The position numbers and the translations under genes were made by a program. A stretch of DNA of 64,000 nucleotides from Saksenaea vasiformis B4078 (Eukaryota; Mucoromycota; Mucoromycetes; Mucorales; Saksenaeaceae). Below the pieces are notes generated by a model that was given only the letters and a program-made list of their open reading frames with translations, was not told where the DNA came from and searched no databases. Location: assembly GCA_000697055.1 (NCBI GenBank), contig JNDT01002413.1:1-64000 (forward strand), given 5' to 3'. This document shows, piece by piece, positions 14,701 through 28,706 of the stretch; position 1 is the first letter of the stretch, and each line of letters starts with the position of its first letter.

Positions 14701-15275
14701 TGCTCTTCAACAGCAACACAACCATGCCTCCACCTTCAACCGTTTCGATCGTTCGTGCGAGTGTGTTGGGCGTAATGGCTTCAAAATCTTGCAAAATACA
14801 CATGCCATAGGTGTTACCGAGAATCTTCTGCGTCTCTTTATAGTAGGCGTATCGAATGTTGGTTACGGTAACAAAAAGCTCAAACGGATCATCGGCATTG
14901 GCTTCGCGAATGCCACGCTTAATGTCTTTCTTAAGTTTGGCTTCACGCTTCTTACGGTGACTATATATGCAACGTAAGCCATTGCAGCGTTGTAAGGGGT
15001 TTGCTGTCCTTTACCTAGTGAAGCCCAATTCTTTCTTGTAACACCATAGAACAGAAGGACGAGCGCTAACCTGGGCTTGCGACAAAAGCCAGTGCAAATT
15101 GACGATCTGTGGAGTGTAAGATCTCGGTTAGATCCACTTGATAATACCAGGCACGCCCACCACTTACTTGATCTCGACCCTTATCACCGACAACGACAAA
15201 GAAGGAACGGTGCTTTGTTTGCACACAATTCTTAATAAGGGTATGAACCCGAGAATCAACCGCTTTCTTCACCAT
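11794..15275 (-). CDS. KRE33: RNA cytidine acetyltransferase Kre33/NAT10
   Basis: Five exons (15275..15168, 15106..15015, 14960..14666, 14618..14010, 13950..11794) give 1086 residues, the usual length. The enzyme makes N4-acetylcytidine in 18S rRNA and tRNA and is needed for small-subunit assembly in the nucleolus. Visible parts: N-terminal TmcA-type segment with VLWCYKKELGF; helicase-like domain with Walker A AARGRGKSAALG and Walker B VVIDEAAAIPLP; GNAT acetyltransferase region with SGARVVRIATHPDYAKMGYGSRAL; and a C-terminal basic tail (KTGKKKALSS, then KKRKL and SKKTRRS) for nucleolar targeting. The start MVKKAVDSR resembles the yeast N-terminus. Each join restores the family sequence without gaps. 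Confidence 0.95.
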
Positions 15276-15735
15276 GGCAGAGGTTTGCTTAGGGTGACAG
15301 AAAAAAAAACCGCCCGTTCTGGATAAGTAACTGTGGCTGCGTACCAGCAGTAAAGACAGTCCTTTGGAGAATGGCACTGCTCCGAAAATCCCGACCGTCC
15401 GGCAGCGCTTGGATCTTCAACTGATCGTGTTGGAAGAGTGCGGTGTTACACGAGTTGAAAAGCCATTCGCCATCTGTCACTCATTCTCTTCTTTCTCTGT
15501 AGCGCCCTACAACTCTAATTCTATTGGATAATTAAATACTCGAATGTTGAATCGTTGACTATTGATACGATAAAGAAAATAGAAGGAAATTACTAGGGCA
15601 CTCCAACGGGACACTTCATTACGCAGATTTTTATGCAAAACCACGCAGTATGTCGTAATATCTCCATCATATCATTTAAAACACGCTAACGCCAAAGATT
15701 AACTGTCACGTTTTAACGTATTTCACTATTCCTAA
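15276..15735. other. Upstream region of Kre33/NAT10
   Basis: Promoter-proximal DNA of the minus-strand Kre33 gene. A 63-codon minus frame at 15289-15480 is open but not recognised and probably not coding. Confidence 0.4.
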
Positions 15736-15739
15736 AGAT

Positions 15740-17165
15740 ACTATATTTGATAGGAGCAGCTATTTTGTGTATCCTGTCATTCGAGGTATCTTGTCTTTTT
15801 GAAACGCGTCTACCGCTTGCATCGCTCCACCAATATGAACACCTTATAATCTGTCAATCCTCAGAAATAAGCGGGGCGTTTATCTATGAAGCTTTTGATT
15901 TTGAGGAAGCTGGAGCACCCCGTTGGAGAGGAAGGTAAAGTCGCAAAAACAATTTCATGTAGCTCATATTACCAGTTGCAACCTCAAAAATTGAGCAAGC
16001 AAGCGAAGAGGAACTGTCCTTGTGTGAATATGTCTTCGCTAGTATGAATAGTTCCTTTGAAGTGGTAATACGGGAATAGAAGTCGTAGGTTTATTGATCA
16101 CAACCTTTCCAGAGATTAGCACTGAAGAATGCGGAGACTACAAGTCTCAGGGTGCAGTCTGCGTTGAGCAAATGAACGTATGACCCACTACTTAGGAAGA
16201 TAGGTAGCGAAGACTCGTCCGGTGGCTCCTTTAGCGGAAGCGACCCGTCATATCTTCCGGAGCTTTCGCAAGTCCCGAACAGACCTGACGAGGCAATGGT
16301 AATTTGGTTTACACAAGTCGCTTACCCTTAATCTCTAATGAAAACAACTTTTTTGTTTTCATAGTGGATTGTGCACGGTGTGAATCTGTCAGGAGAGACT
16401 CCACACATTTCACAAGGAGTGCAAACTTCGAGCAGAGAGAGCGGTGTCCTTAGACCCCTACCAAGCAATGGCAATAAACCACGTGTACCCGTTCTCTGCG
16501 TCCGACAAAGATTGCAGAAGCTACTTGATGTGGGCTTTTACTGATGTGGTTTTGAAGGAGGTGGAAAAGGACATTACAAGACCCGAGGGTTGGGTAACAT
16601 TGCCAGATGAGAGCAATGACTTATGTTTGAGGATCGAAGACGTAAGTAGCACCTGGGTACTGGGCAATCCTTCTAATAACATCTACGTGCTTAGATGGTG
16701 GTGTCAAAAGACAGGATAGGTGTTGAAGATTGCCTTGTGAAGGCAATGTCGTCGACAACATTTGGCTCGGTTGAGCGAATGGTTACAGGAGTCCACAGCA
16801 GACTGTACGTTCTTTAAGGCGTGAAAATCCATCTAAGATTTATCTTCTAGATGCGCGAACTACCTAACAGATATTGATTTCTCTATAATGAATGAAGACT
16901 CATTCGAAAACATAGTTGTGAATCCATTTATGGAAGATATCTTCCTAGGAAACGGTGTCAATTTTACAGGGTCAGTATTGCAAAAATAAGAGATGTGAAT
17001 CAAAGCGCCATGCAACTCAACGTCTATGCAGACATTTCACAGCTTTAAATGACGGCTCTAAGCGAGCAAAGATTATCCGGATATTACGATAAATACTGCA
17101 AGTTCGAAATGAGCGTAATGACATAGTCGTTGTTGAAATCAAGTCGCCAAAATACAGTGGGCGCG
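15740..17165 (+). pseudogene. Decayed multi-exon gene with PD-(D/E)XK-like motif
   Basis: Several coding-like blocks on the plus strand join through plausible splice sites. One block covers about 16440-16640 (QAMAINHVYPFSASDKDCRS); it joins at 16695 to a block containing VSKDRIGVEDCLVKAMSST, then at about 16850 to one with MNEDSFENIVVNPFMEDIF. A last block, about 17031-17155, ends in NDIVVVEIKSPKYS and is broken by an in-frame TAA. The E-x-K pair after a hydrophobic strand (VVVEIKSP) is the core pattern of PD-(D/E)XK nucleases. No clean start was found. It is oriented like the Fanzor relic immediately downstream. I infer a mobile-element passenger gene in decay and cannot name the family. Confidence 0.4.
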
Positions 17166-17224
17166 CGTCACAATTATACCTTCGGTGAGGAGAAAAGTTG
17201 ATAACCCTTTGTTGCATTCAATAG

Positions 17225-17633
17225 CAAATGGAAAAAGGCGCCTATTGACAATGACAACTCCAAAGTTCCCCTGCTTTGTTTTGGTAACGCCAACTTTGGA
17301 CGTAACTCATATGGGGCAAAACCTGCCGGGTTGGCAAACCGTTGCAAAACGCTGATCAAACGAACAGAAGGCGAGGGACGTTTGGTGGTCATACAGGTCG
17401 ATGAATATTGTACGTCTCAAGTACGTTCGAAGTGTGGCGCGCGAGAATTGGACAACGTTGTGATCGGTGCAGATCAACATTTGCATAGCGTTCTGAGCTG
17501 TAGAAGTTGCGGAACTATTTGGCAAAGGGATCGCAATGCATCGCGAAATATACATGCTATTTCTATGTCATGTATCGTTTCTGGTGAGCGACCATTGATT
17601 AGCCGAACCGAACCACAGTCGCCACCACATTGA
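17225..17633 (+). pseudogene. Fanzor (eukaryotic TnpB-like) C-terminal relic
   Basis: An open frame of about 135 codons follows a splice-acceptor-like CAATAG at 17221-17224. It contains FGNANFGRNS, then VVIQVDEYCTSQ, a zinc-ribbon half CRSCGTIW, and the RuvC-III segment QRDRNASRNIHAI, ending at a TGA. This is the C-terminal layout of Fanzor/TnpB RNA-guided nucleases: RuvC-II, zinc finger, RuvC-III aspartate. The first zinc knuckle reads VRSKCG where family members have VCSKCG-type CxxC, so one zinc ligand is lost to Arg. No RuvC-I or N-terminal recognition lobe is found upstream in the same state, so I call it a relic. The frame itself remains open, suggesting fairly recent decay. Confidence 0.65.
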
Positions 17634-17854
17634 TCCGCGTATCAAAACTGCGTGGATGTTTACGCTGCTTAGGTAAACACCATTGACTTGTCTACTCTAT
17701 GTGCTAAACCCGGGTCTATTTTAATCCGGATACTTTTTCAGGAGTAGTGTAGAAATATAGATGGCAAACAGAGTTTGGGAAGCTGTACAAGTGAGCACAG
17801 ACTTATTGCCGTGAAGTGTAGTGATAGCACCAGTCATTCGTTCTTTATTCATGA

Positions 17855-20800
17855 CTATTTCATTGTCATCTGTAGCGCACTGTAGTGTTGCACCTGGCTT
17901 ATCCACTGCCGCTTCTGACTCGCAGATGATGTCTTGACAGAAATCACTTGATTCATGTATACTATCTGGAAACTTGTGTCCTCTACAAAGCTGTTGGTAT
18001 GTTTGCGACTTAAGATAATGTAGCATTTACCTGAGTTGTTCCCAAATGATGCTTTGAGTGTCATATTACTCTGTTGGCGTACCGTTACATCCTCAATATT
18101 CATGGGCTAAGAACGTATTAGATGGCTTGAATCAGCCTTTCAAAATATTACCTCTCGATACAGTCTGTAAAGATAGCCTTCAGGACTTAGTCCTTTCAGT
18201 GCCTCGGCAAGAATCAACATATCGTTAAAGAGATAGCCATGTAGTTTACGGCCACTTTTTGTCTTAAAAAGAATGCTCTCCATCACGAACTCTCTTCCGG
18301 GTGCATCCAGACGCTGTAGAAAGGTTAGTAATGAACCAGTTCCATTTTGCCATCTTACCCCATGGTTTCCCATATCTAGAATCCTACTTAATTCATTGAT
18401 CTTCTGTCTATTCTCATAGCGTCGTGTCTCTTCATTGACATCTTCCAACACCCTTTCTGCTCCAACAAGTGCTGAACGCACCAAACCATAGTCGGGATGC
18501 TTCTTTGGGGTTGATTTTAAAATCTATCGAAAGTTGATAAGTCGGTGCCTCGTTGCATACGCGTGATACCTACTTGACGAAGCAAAAGAGGGTATCTGGT
18601 TATGCGCTGCATTGGCTGTAATAAGAAATGGGAGAGGTCTAATGATCTGCATTCAGGACGAGTTTGTGCGGTCTAACAATTTTGATGAGCATAAGATTAC
18701 ATGCATCTATAACCAAAAGTACCTTCAAAAACACTTCAAACCATTGGTCTTGTTCTCTCTTTCTTTGCAAGAACCGGCTTGCAAACGATTGATTCCGGCA
18801 ATAGGTTGAATAGCATTTCAAATTCTCCGTCTATCTCACGATAAGGCTCGGTTCTGGTCTTATGAAACTGCAACTTACATGTTTGAGGAAAACATCACCG
18901 ATGTTGTTAATGACATTAGCATTTTCCCGCTGTCTTGCTTCCAGATCGCTCAACAACTCTGTATTGCACAGCAATAAATCGTCAATGTTTGAGAAGACGA
19001 CATCTTGCTCTTCTTGTGATAAGTATTTGCCCGAGTCAACATAGAATGTCTATCATCCCGATTAGTGGAACCAACTACTTGTGTGGATCTTAGTACATTG
19101 ACGATCATTTGCAAATCTCGTAAATAGCTGCGTTCGCTGGTTATCAACTCATAGATAGCTTCCTGGCGCGTGCGCTCCTCCGGGGGTATAACATCCAATT
19201 CATGCTCATCCATCGTACTAGCCCATGTTGTCATCACAGGACTTTCTGGTCTGGCATGCGACAGAACCAAATTTGGGGTACCAATATTGCCCGTGCCAGC
19301 ATTGCTCGCTGCTCGACGGCGTCTATTCATCTCGATCTTACTCATACCCAAAGCAGTTTTTTTCATCACTGGCGTATTTGGCGCAGACAGTCCACGCGGC
19401 AAGTCCGCATCAGATACGCTTAAGAAGCTTCCATCAGAGGAGTTACGGTTATTTGACGCAATCGGCATAGGTAAGCTGGCGCTTTGTGCTGGCACAGCAT
19501 CCACAGCATTGCTTTCCTTGGACTTAGACGAGCCTACAATATGCATTTATATTTGGTCACCATTACGTATACCTTGTCCTTTACCTGCGTCAATTATTTC
19601 CGCGTATGACTTGGGGAAGTAACCGAACTCGTGTGTATCTTCATTCGAACCATACCACCAATCGCTATCTTCATCTTGGAACGGCTGTACAAGGATGATC
19701 TCATTTTCAACAAAGCCTAGATCATCCTCTCGAGACTTCTTGAATTCATATAGTGTCCTGACACGGAAGGCTACAGTGATTTTGTTGTTAATGTTATTTC
19801 TTGCTTTACTTTCTGTTTACCTTCTTCAACAACTTCCACGTAAGTACGAGGAAAGAACCCAACTTGCCCAGTAGAGAGAGAGGTACCATACCACCAGTCA
19901 CTGGAACTGTCTTTTGAGGGATGAGCCTTGATGATTTCGTCTTCGATGAAGGAAAGGTCATCCTCACGCACGCCTCGGTATTCGTACAATGTTTTAACCC
20001 GGTATACTGTTAAACAAAGTATGGATTATTACACGCACCAAGAAATATCTAAAGAGGCAAGCTCTTACCCACGCTAAAATCAACTTCGTCTTCAATGTCA
20101 ACACCATACCCACTCGTACCAGCGGTGGCTTCATTTGTTTCAGAGAATGTTGTTTCTTCTTCCTGGACGTTTTCGATTTTCGCCTGCGTTTCCTTTTCCT
20201 TCTCGAGTTCCGCTTTTCTCTTTTCCTCCTCAATTCGTTCCGCCTCTTCCCGTTCCTTCGCTTCTTGCTCTTGTCGTTCAGCTTCACGACGTTTCTCTTC
20301 TGCTTCTTGCCATTCTCGACGCCGTCTCTCCTCTTCAAGCCTTGCTGCTTCCATCTTTTGCTGTTCGCGTTCAATTTTCTCTTGTAGCAGGCGTCTTTCG
20401 CGTGCAGCTTTTTCCGCTGCCAATCTTGCTTTTTGTTGTCTCGTTTTTTCTGCTATTCGTTCTTCTTCTTCTTTCTTCAGAGCCAAGTCGCGTTCACGTT
20501 GCTCCTCTTCTGCTTTTTCACGTTCCAATCTCTCCATTTCTTCCTTTTGTTTTTGACGTAACTTTTCGGCAAGTTCCTCTTCAGCTTTACGAACCTTTTC
20601 GCGACGCTCCTCCTCTTCTTTCTCTTTCCGCCGTTTTTCTTCTAGCATTTCGGCTTCAGCTGCAGCCGCCGCTTCAGCCGCAGCCTTTTTACGCTTTTCT
20701 TCCGCTTCTGCCTCTTGCTGTCGCATTTTATTCCTTTTCTCGCGCATCGTTACCAATCTCTCCCTGGCCTCCGCTTCAGCTCGTCGTAACTTCTCTTGAG

Positions 20801-21926
20801 CGGCTTTCTCGTCCTCGCTAATCATAGTATTCTCCACCTTCACGGATCGCTTTGCCTCGACGGTTGGACTTTGATTATACTTGTTTACAAATAATTGTTT
20901 ACGCTGCTCTATCCGTCGTTGTACTTCAGCCTTGATGTCAGCAGCCGATCGCGGTGAGCCCGGTCGTTGCGAAGTCGGTATGGGCGGCGGAGCAGGAACT
21001 TCGTTTGGCATAACAATGACAGGTGTAACAAAGGCGGGGGCGGATGACGATCTGGATGGCGGACCAAATTTTGTATGTATCGGCGATGCATCACTTACAG
21101 GCGCATCAAGCAGATCAATGAATCGTGCAAGGGTATCACTCACATAGAGACCTTGTTCAAACATTTGACGTTTGCGCAGTTCTTTGCGTCCGTGATCAAC
21201 ATCTGCGTCAATTAATGCCAGTTCGTTTTGTAGAATGGCATTAATACTATCCTCTGTTTGTTGGATATGGCTCAACTGTCGATCAATCTCAGATAATCGT
21301 TGCCGACACTCAGTCTCTACGCTATGGACCTTAACATCAGCATTCTCTGGTATCCGATGAAGTCGTGCGTTCATCATTGCTTGTGCCTTCACTCGAATAC
21401 GCTCCTCATCTGATATATCTGCATGGTTTTTCGATGTGCTTCCTCCAACTTTCGCGCGAGCCAGATCAAGGCTTGCTTGATTGAGACGTTCTGTTTCAGC
21501 GAGCAATTTGGCATAGGTATCTCTCACGCCAGTTTCCATCAGGTAGTCTAGTTCTTTCTTTAGAGCTCTACGTTGGTCTGCAAGATCCTCCAAAGTCTGT
21601 AGGTTAAGCTTGTATCTTGCCCACAGGTGCGGTGAGGATTTTTGCCGACTATTCGTTCCCATCATGGCGGACGGTCTTTCATGTTCTTTAAGTTCTCGGG
21701 AAATAGTACGAATGCGAGTCTTCATGTCATCTAAATCGCTGTCATGGGGTTGATGGTCTTCTTCTAAAGCAGCAAGGAGTATCTTTTGCTCTCTTATCGA
21801 TTTTTGCAGTGAATCAATACGTTCAGCCCGCGAACGTTCATCGTCAAAGCCCGCTTCATTACTCCGGGTTGACCACTGAGAGGCATTCCAGAGACTCGTT
21901 GATGCATCTCTTAATCCATATACCAT
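17855..21926 (-). CDS. Coiled-coil/SH3/SH3/DH/PH protein, intersectin-like RhoGEF
   Basis: Exon 1 (21926..20069) encodes about 620 residues. A Pan1/intersectin-like helical region comes first, then a long charged coiled coil of Glu/Lys/Arg, then an acidic patch ([13 protein letters not shown]). Exons 20006..19821 and 19770..19585 each encode one SH3 domain ([14 protein letters not shown]…[19 protein letters not shown]…DWWYG). From 19533 come a Ser-rich linker, the DH domain ([19 protein letters not shown], then [16 protein letters not shown]) and a PH domain ([20 protein letters not shown], ending [11 protein letters not shown]). Several small introns interrupt DH and PH. DH-PH modules activate Rho/Cdc42 GTPases, and with SH3 domains this suggests coupling of actin to endocytosis. 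EH domains are not seen upstream. The start is the first ATG of the long exon; an upstream acceptor at about 21950 leaves room for another exon. Confidence 0.82.
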
Positions 21927-24208
21927 CGTGAGCTGCCCTCTCTACAAGAAAGGTATGCTTTGCTCTATGTGAGGTGGTGCAAAGTGTTTTGCATATGAAT
22001 TTGCGCCGCTTAAAATGCACTGTTCGGACTGGATGATCGAATGTTGATGGGACTTTCAACGGCTCAGCGACATGCTCCAGATGGCATTCCTTGACAATGG
22101 CTGTAATGTATACATGTGGAAGGAAGTAGATGTTTACTTAATTGTTTGCATAAGCTCCTAATCGTCCGTTGAGAAATCGTTACTGGGTAATGAGCGAAGC
22201 TCTATTACGTGGATAAACTTGAGAATAGACAAATTGGAACAAACCACTAGCAGTATGCTTGTGCCTCCATTCCTTAAAAAAGAAATTCACTGAGTGAGCG
22301 CAAAACGATAACTGGCATCAATGACAACTGGTTACGTTAGTTAGAAGCCGATAGAAACAAAAAATTACCAGATATATCAACTTGTATTCATGAACTTGCA
22401 CGGAATGAACGTTAATTAAAGTGCATAAGAAGCAAAAAAGGAGTCTACGTTGTCTAGAATCTGACCTGTAAAGAATATTTCTTTTTTCTTTTTTTACTAC
22501 GGTCGAGAATTGTGATCAGCATATGTATACATCCTCACTATATTGTGCAATGGGAAGTTCAACCAGTAGTCCATAAATGCTGTTTTACGTTCCCTTTGTT
22601 AAAACCATTTGAGGAAAAAATTCGCGGTGATAGGATAATTGCTGTACAACAGCAGCATATCCAACTCTTAAGTTCATGGTTCTGGATTAACAAGAGGCTT
22701 ACTATCTTCACCCGGATGGTCCCCTAAAGGCGTCGGCAGCTATATAAATAATAAGGTACCACACCGGTTGTAATAACCAGGAATATGGAATAATTTAAAG
22801 TCTGGCTCCTTACGCTCACCTTTTGAGTTCTGCTGCGATTCCTTACCTCTAACTATGTGAATCGGCAGCATATTGTCTTCAGCATGACAGATCCATTAGA
22901 AATCAACCATTGGCAGTATCATCCTCTCCGTACGCCACTTTGTGTGATTTGCAGATTAGTATTTACTGTTGCCAAATGCATAATTACGTAGTAGGGAAAG
23001 CTAGATTTTAGTAAAACAACTTACCATAACGGTTTTGACCTCATTGGCTCTTTAGTATCAGCTACAATAGCACAACACTAATATGCTAACGAATACGTTC
23101 TTTATCCAGCAAGGCTTCGTCGGCACGTACAGTGCTATTCTTTTGCTGATTACTACCACAACGTGATAGAAGTTCGGCGAAAATGTAAGTATTACATAGC
23201 AGACCTGGCATGATATGAATGTGAACATTTGGCTGGATCCCTGCAATCCATCCAACCAGATCACTGTGACAAATGTGGCTGCATCACTACCCCAAGCAGC
23301 GGGAATACAAACACGAAAGTCCTATAGCAGGTCAAACTCCTTCAGTTTATGGTTTCTAACGATCTCAGATCTCTCTTTCCAAGTCGTGTTGGAGTATCTG
23401 TTACATTGGCAAGTAAGACGACACGCATGGACTCACTTGCCGTTCAGTCCACGGGAATTATCGAAAAGGATACGCCAATGTTTTAGTACGTCGAGAGCAG
23501 CTTAAATTGTGATGATTTTTAACTATCTCCAGTCAGTTGTCAATAACATCGATGTATTGGCAAAAGGTAAAATTTTGATAACTTTTCAGTAAAACCTAAA
23601 TTCGACGATAGAGGGTTGTAACTAAACAACGCATAAAGAAGCTGATAGGGACAGTTATTAAAACGCCGCTAGATCAAAGGATCGTGCTTTAGGGCAAAAC
23701 TTCCTCTTATCATCCAAACTTAATGGTAAAGGGTTAGAATGTACTTCGAAGTATACGAAAGAATCATGAAAGTACTTCCGCCCAGTAAAGATTGCTCGAG
23801 CTTCTTCCAAGCTATGCTCGCATGTTTGTAAAGCGAGACTGACCCTGCATGCTAAATAGTTTTTACGCTTTAACTCCATTCATGCATGTTTAAAGTCGCG
23901 TTTGTCGAGAGAAAACTGCGCCTATTGTAGGATCAATGTGCCCAGAGAATAAGCGTTGCTTGTATGTTTCAACCTCCGCCAACGCAAGAGAGAGAATACG
24001 CGGCAAACCCTGGCCCGGCCCTTTTTTTTTTCTTTCCTTTCCGTCGGTTCTTGATAACGACACGTTCACGAGTCACCAGAAGGTGTGAGAGTAGATAACT
24101 ATCGCGGAAACTTCATCACCCGATTACGCAGCGGCCTAGTCATCTTTATCGAAAACAACGCGCCATACCGTTTCCCGCTCCTCCTTTTGTCAGCAACTAC
24201 ATATCGAT
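21927..24208. other. Intergenic, nothing recognised
   Basis: Shared 5' region of two divergent genes. It holds AT-rich DNA and short frames on both strands with no recognisable motif. A 73-codon minus frame at 23658-23879 is open, but it stands alone. A T/C-rich tract near 24022-24045 probably belongs to the Gem1/Miro promoter. Confidence 0.45.
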
Positions 24209-26987
<2,779 letters not shown>

Positions 26988-27170
26988 ATGTACTTCTACT
27001 TTGCCTTATGATCAAATCATGCGCTTTCTTTTTTTCCTTCTGTGAGCAATCTGCGTTTTGTTAAGTTCAGCAGATACCTTTGTGAGTCCGCTCTTTTTTT
27101 TTTCTTTTCGTTACAACACAAGCGTTTTTATTCCCATTTTTAACTATCCTTTCTTTTTACATCCTATACA

Positions 27171-27764
27171 ATGGGTTGCTGTGCATCTCGCCCATCTTCA
27201 ACACCGGATGACATGACAATGACGCCAGCATCGCTGGCAGTGCCTGCAGATCGAAGTAAGTGGAAGGTACATAACCATTTTTCTGATCGGTAATGGTTTC
27301 TTTTTTTTTTTTTCGTCTTGCAAGATCCCATGACAAGAGATCTGGATGGCAAGCCCGATGTCACGTCGTCACCACTATCAGCACCGAAAGCATCTAATGT
27401 GGTAGACCCTGTCGGCTCATCCATTCAAACAGGGGCAGCGGAAAAGCTGCACAATGAGGCTACGAAGCTGAGTTCCTCAGCAGCGGACACTTGGCCTATC
27501 CAAGTGCGCCTATCTTCGACCGCTCAGGACGTTAACCTCACCATTCCTGCCTCGGCACCATTCTCCTCTATATCGGATTTAAGGCAGCTTTTGAAGCCAC
27601 ACATTGACGCAACCTCCTCGACACGTATCAAGTTTATCTATCTCGGCAGGTTGTTGCCCGACTCTCTACTCATTGTCCCCGCCACAGCCAGCACACCAAA
27701 GCAGAATTGCATCCGAATCCAAAAGGATAGTGTGATACAAGCAATGGTATCCAAAGTGCAATGA
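27171..27764 (+). CDS. N-terminally lipidated ubiquitin-like domain protein
   Basis: Two exons (27171..27255, 27325..27764) give 174 residues. The N-terminus MGCCASRPSS has Gly2 for myristoylation followed by two cysteines for palmitoylation, so membrane attachment is likely. A Ser/Thr/Ala-rich linker precedes a ubiquitin-like fold from about residue 85: WPIQVRLSSTAQDVNLTI, SISDLRQLLKP, RIKFIYLGRLLPD, IRIQKDSVIQAMV. The GRLL core resembles UBTD and Dsc3-type ubiquitin-like domains. There is no diglycine end, so it is not a conjugated modifier. It may recruit ubiquitin-pathway partners to a membrane, which is inference. The ATG is preceded by a pyrimidine-rich leader. Confidence 0.75.
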
Positions 27765-28706
27765 CCAACTTTATGCCCCCTTCTTTTTCAATCATTCACT
27801 TATTGACAAACATTTTTTTCCCACGTTGTACTTTATCTTAACGGGTTTTCTACCGACACGACACGTCTGAAAATTGGGATACGACAGTTGTCTGTCCAAA
27901 CGGTATTTAACAGTGCCTCCATCCATGACACTCCGTGGCTTAAATACCTCCGATTTGTGCGCATATTCCCCGTCAGCGAAGTGGTTTCTCAGTAGCAGAC
28001 TATAAATGATCAAATTATGTGATACATGTGGAATTGGAAGTACCATGTAGCTTATATGATACTTGATCGGCTGATGGATCTGGTATGAATTACAGGTCGC
28101 GAGCTTTTATTTTATTTTATTTTTTGTCCCTTACTATTATTGTTCGAGATTATATAAACCTTCTTGGACATGGCCACCGGAACATGTGTCCAATTTGAAG
28201 ACAAGCGTGGGTTGAGGTCCAGATGGTGTTCGACGTAGAGTAAAATTAAAGAGGCGGACTATCATAGATGAACATGCACGAACGCTTATCTCGCATGATA
28301 GTATTTGTGATGACGCTTTTATCAGTAACATAGGTGTACAAAATAGCATATTGTTTTCATCATTTGATAAAATTGACTAGGTGTTTCATACTATCTAAGG
28401 AAAGAGAGATTGAAGGGTGTGACCTTCACCTCTTTTAATGATGTGGCAACAGATGGAAATACCTATGCGTGTGAGAGAAGGTATGTTCAATGCTGTACGT
28501 AAAAACCGCTATTGGCCAAGCTTGATTGCAATAATCGGGCAAATGTAAGGACCAGAGTTACTGAAAGGCTGGCTAGGCCTACGATGCACAAAATAGTATA
28601 TTACTTATGTTCGTACGAAAACGAAATTATCGGCAATCCTTTACTACATATTAGTGCTAGCACTGTACAAGCTTAGGAACAAAGGCTCTGTGTCCTTTTT
28701 CTCCGT
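27765..28706. other. Intergenic with two short minus-strand frames
   Basis: Lies between convergent genes. Minus-strand frames at 27792-28046 and 28137-28349 are open, about 70-84 codons each, with ordinary composition. I could not join them by splice sites or recognise a family. They may be remnants or chance. Confidence 0.35.

Noticed and set aside
20095..20821. Long Ser-rich and Leu/Pro-rich plus-strand frames
   Set aside because: Antisense shadows of the Glu/Lys/Arg coiled coil of the RhoGEF.
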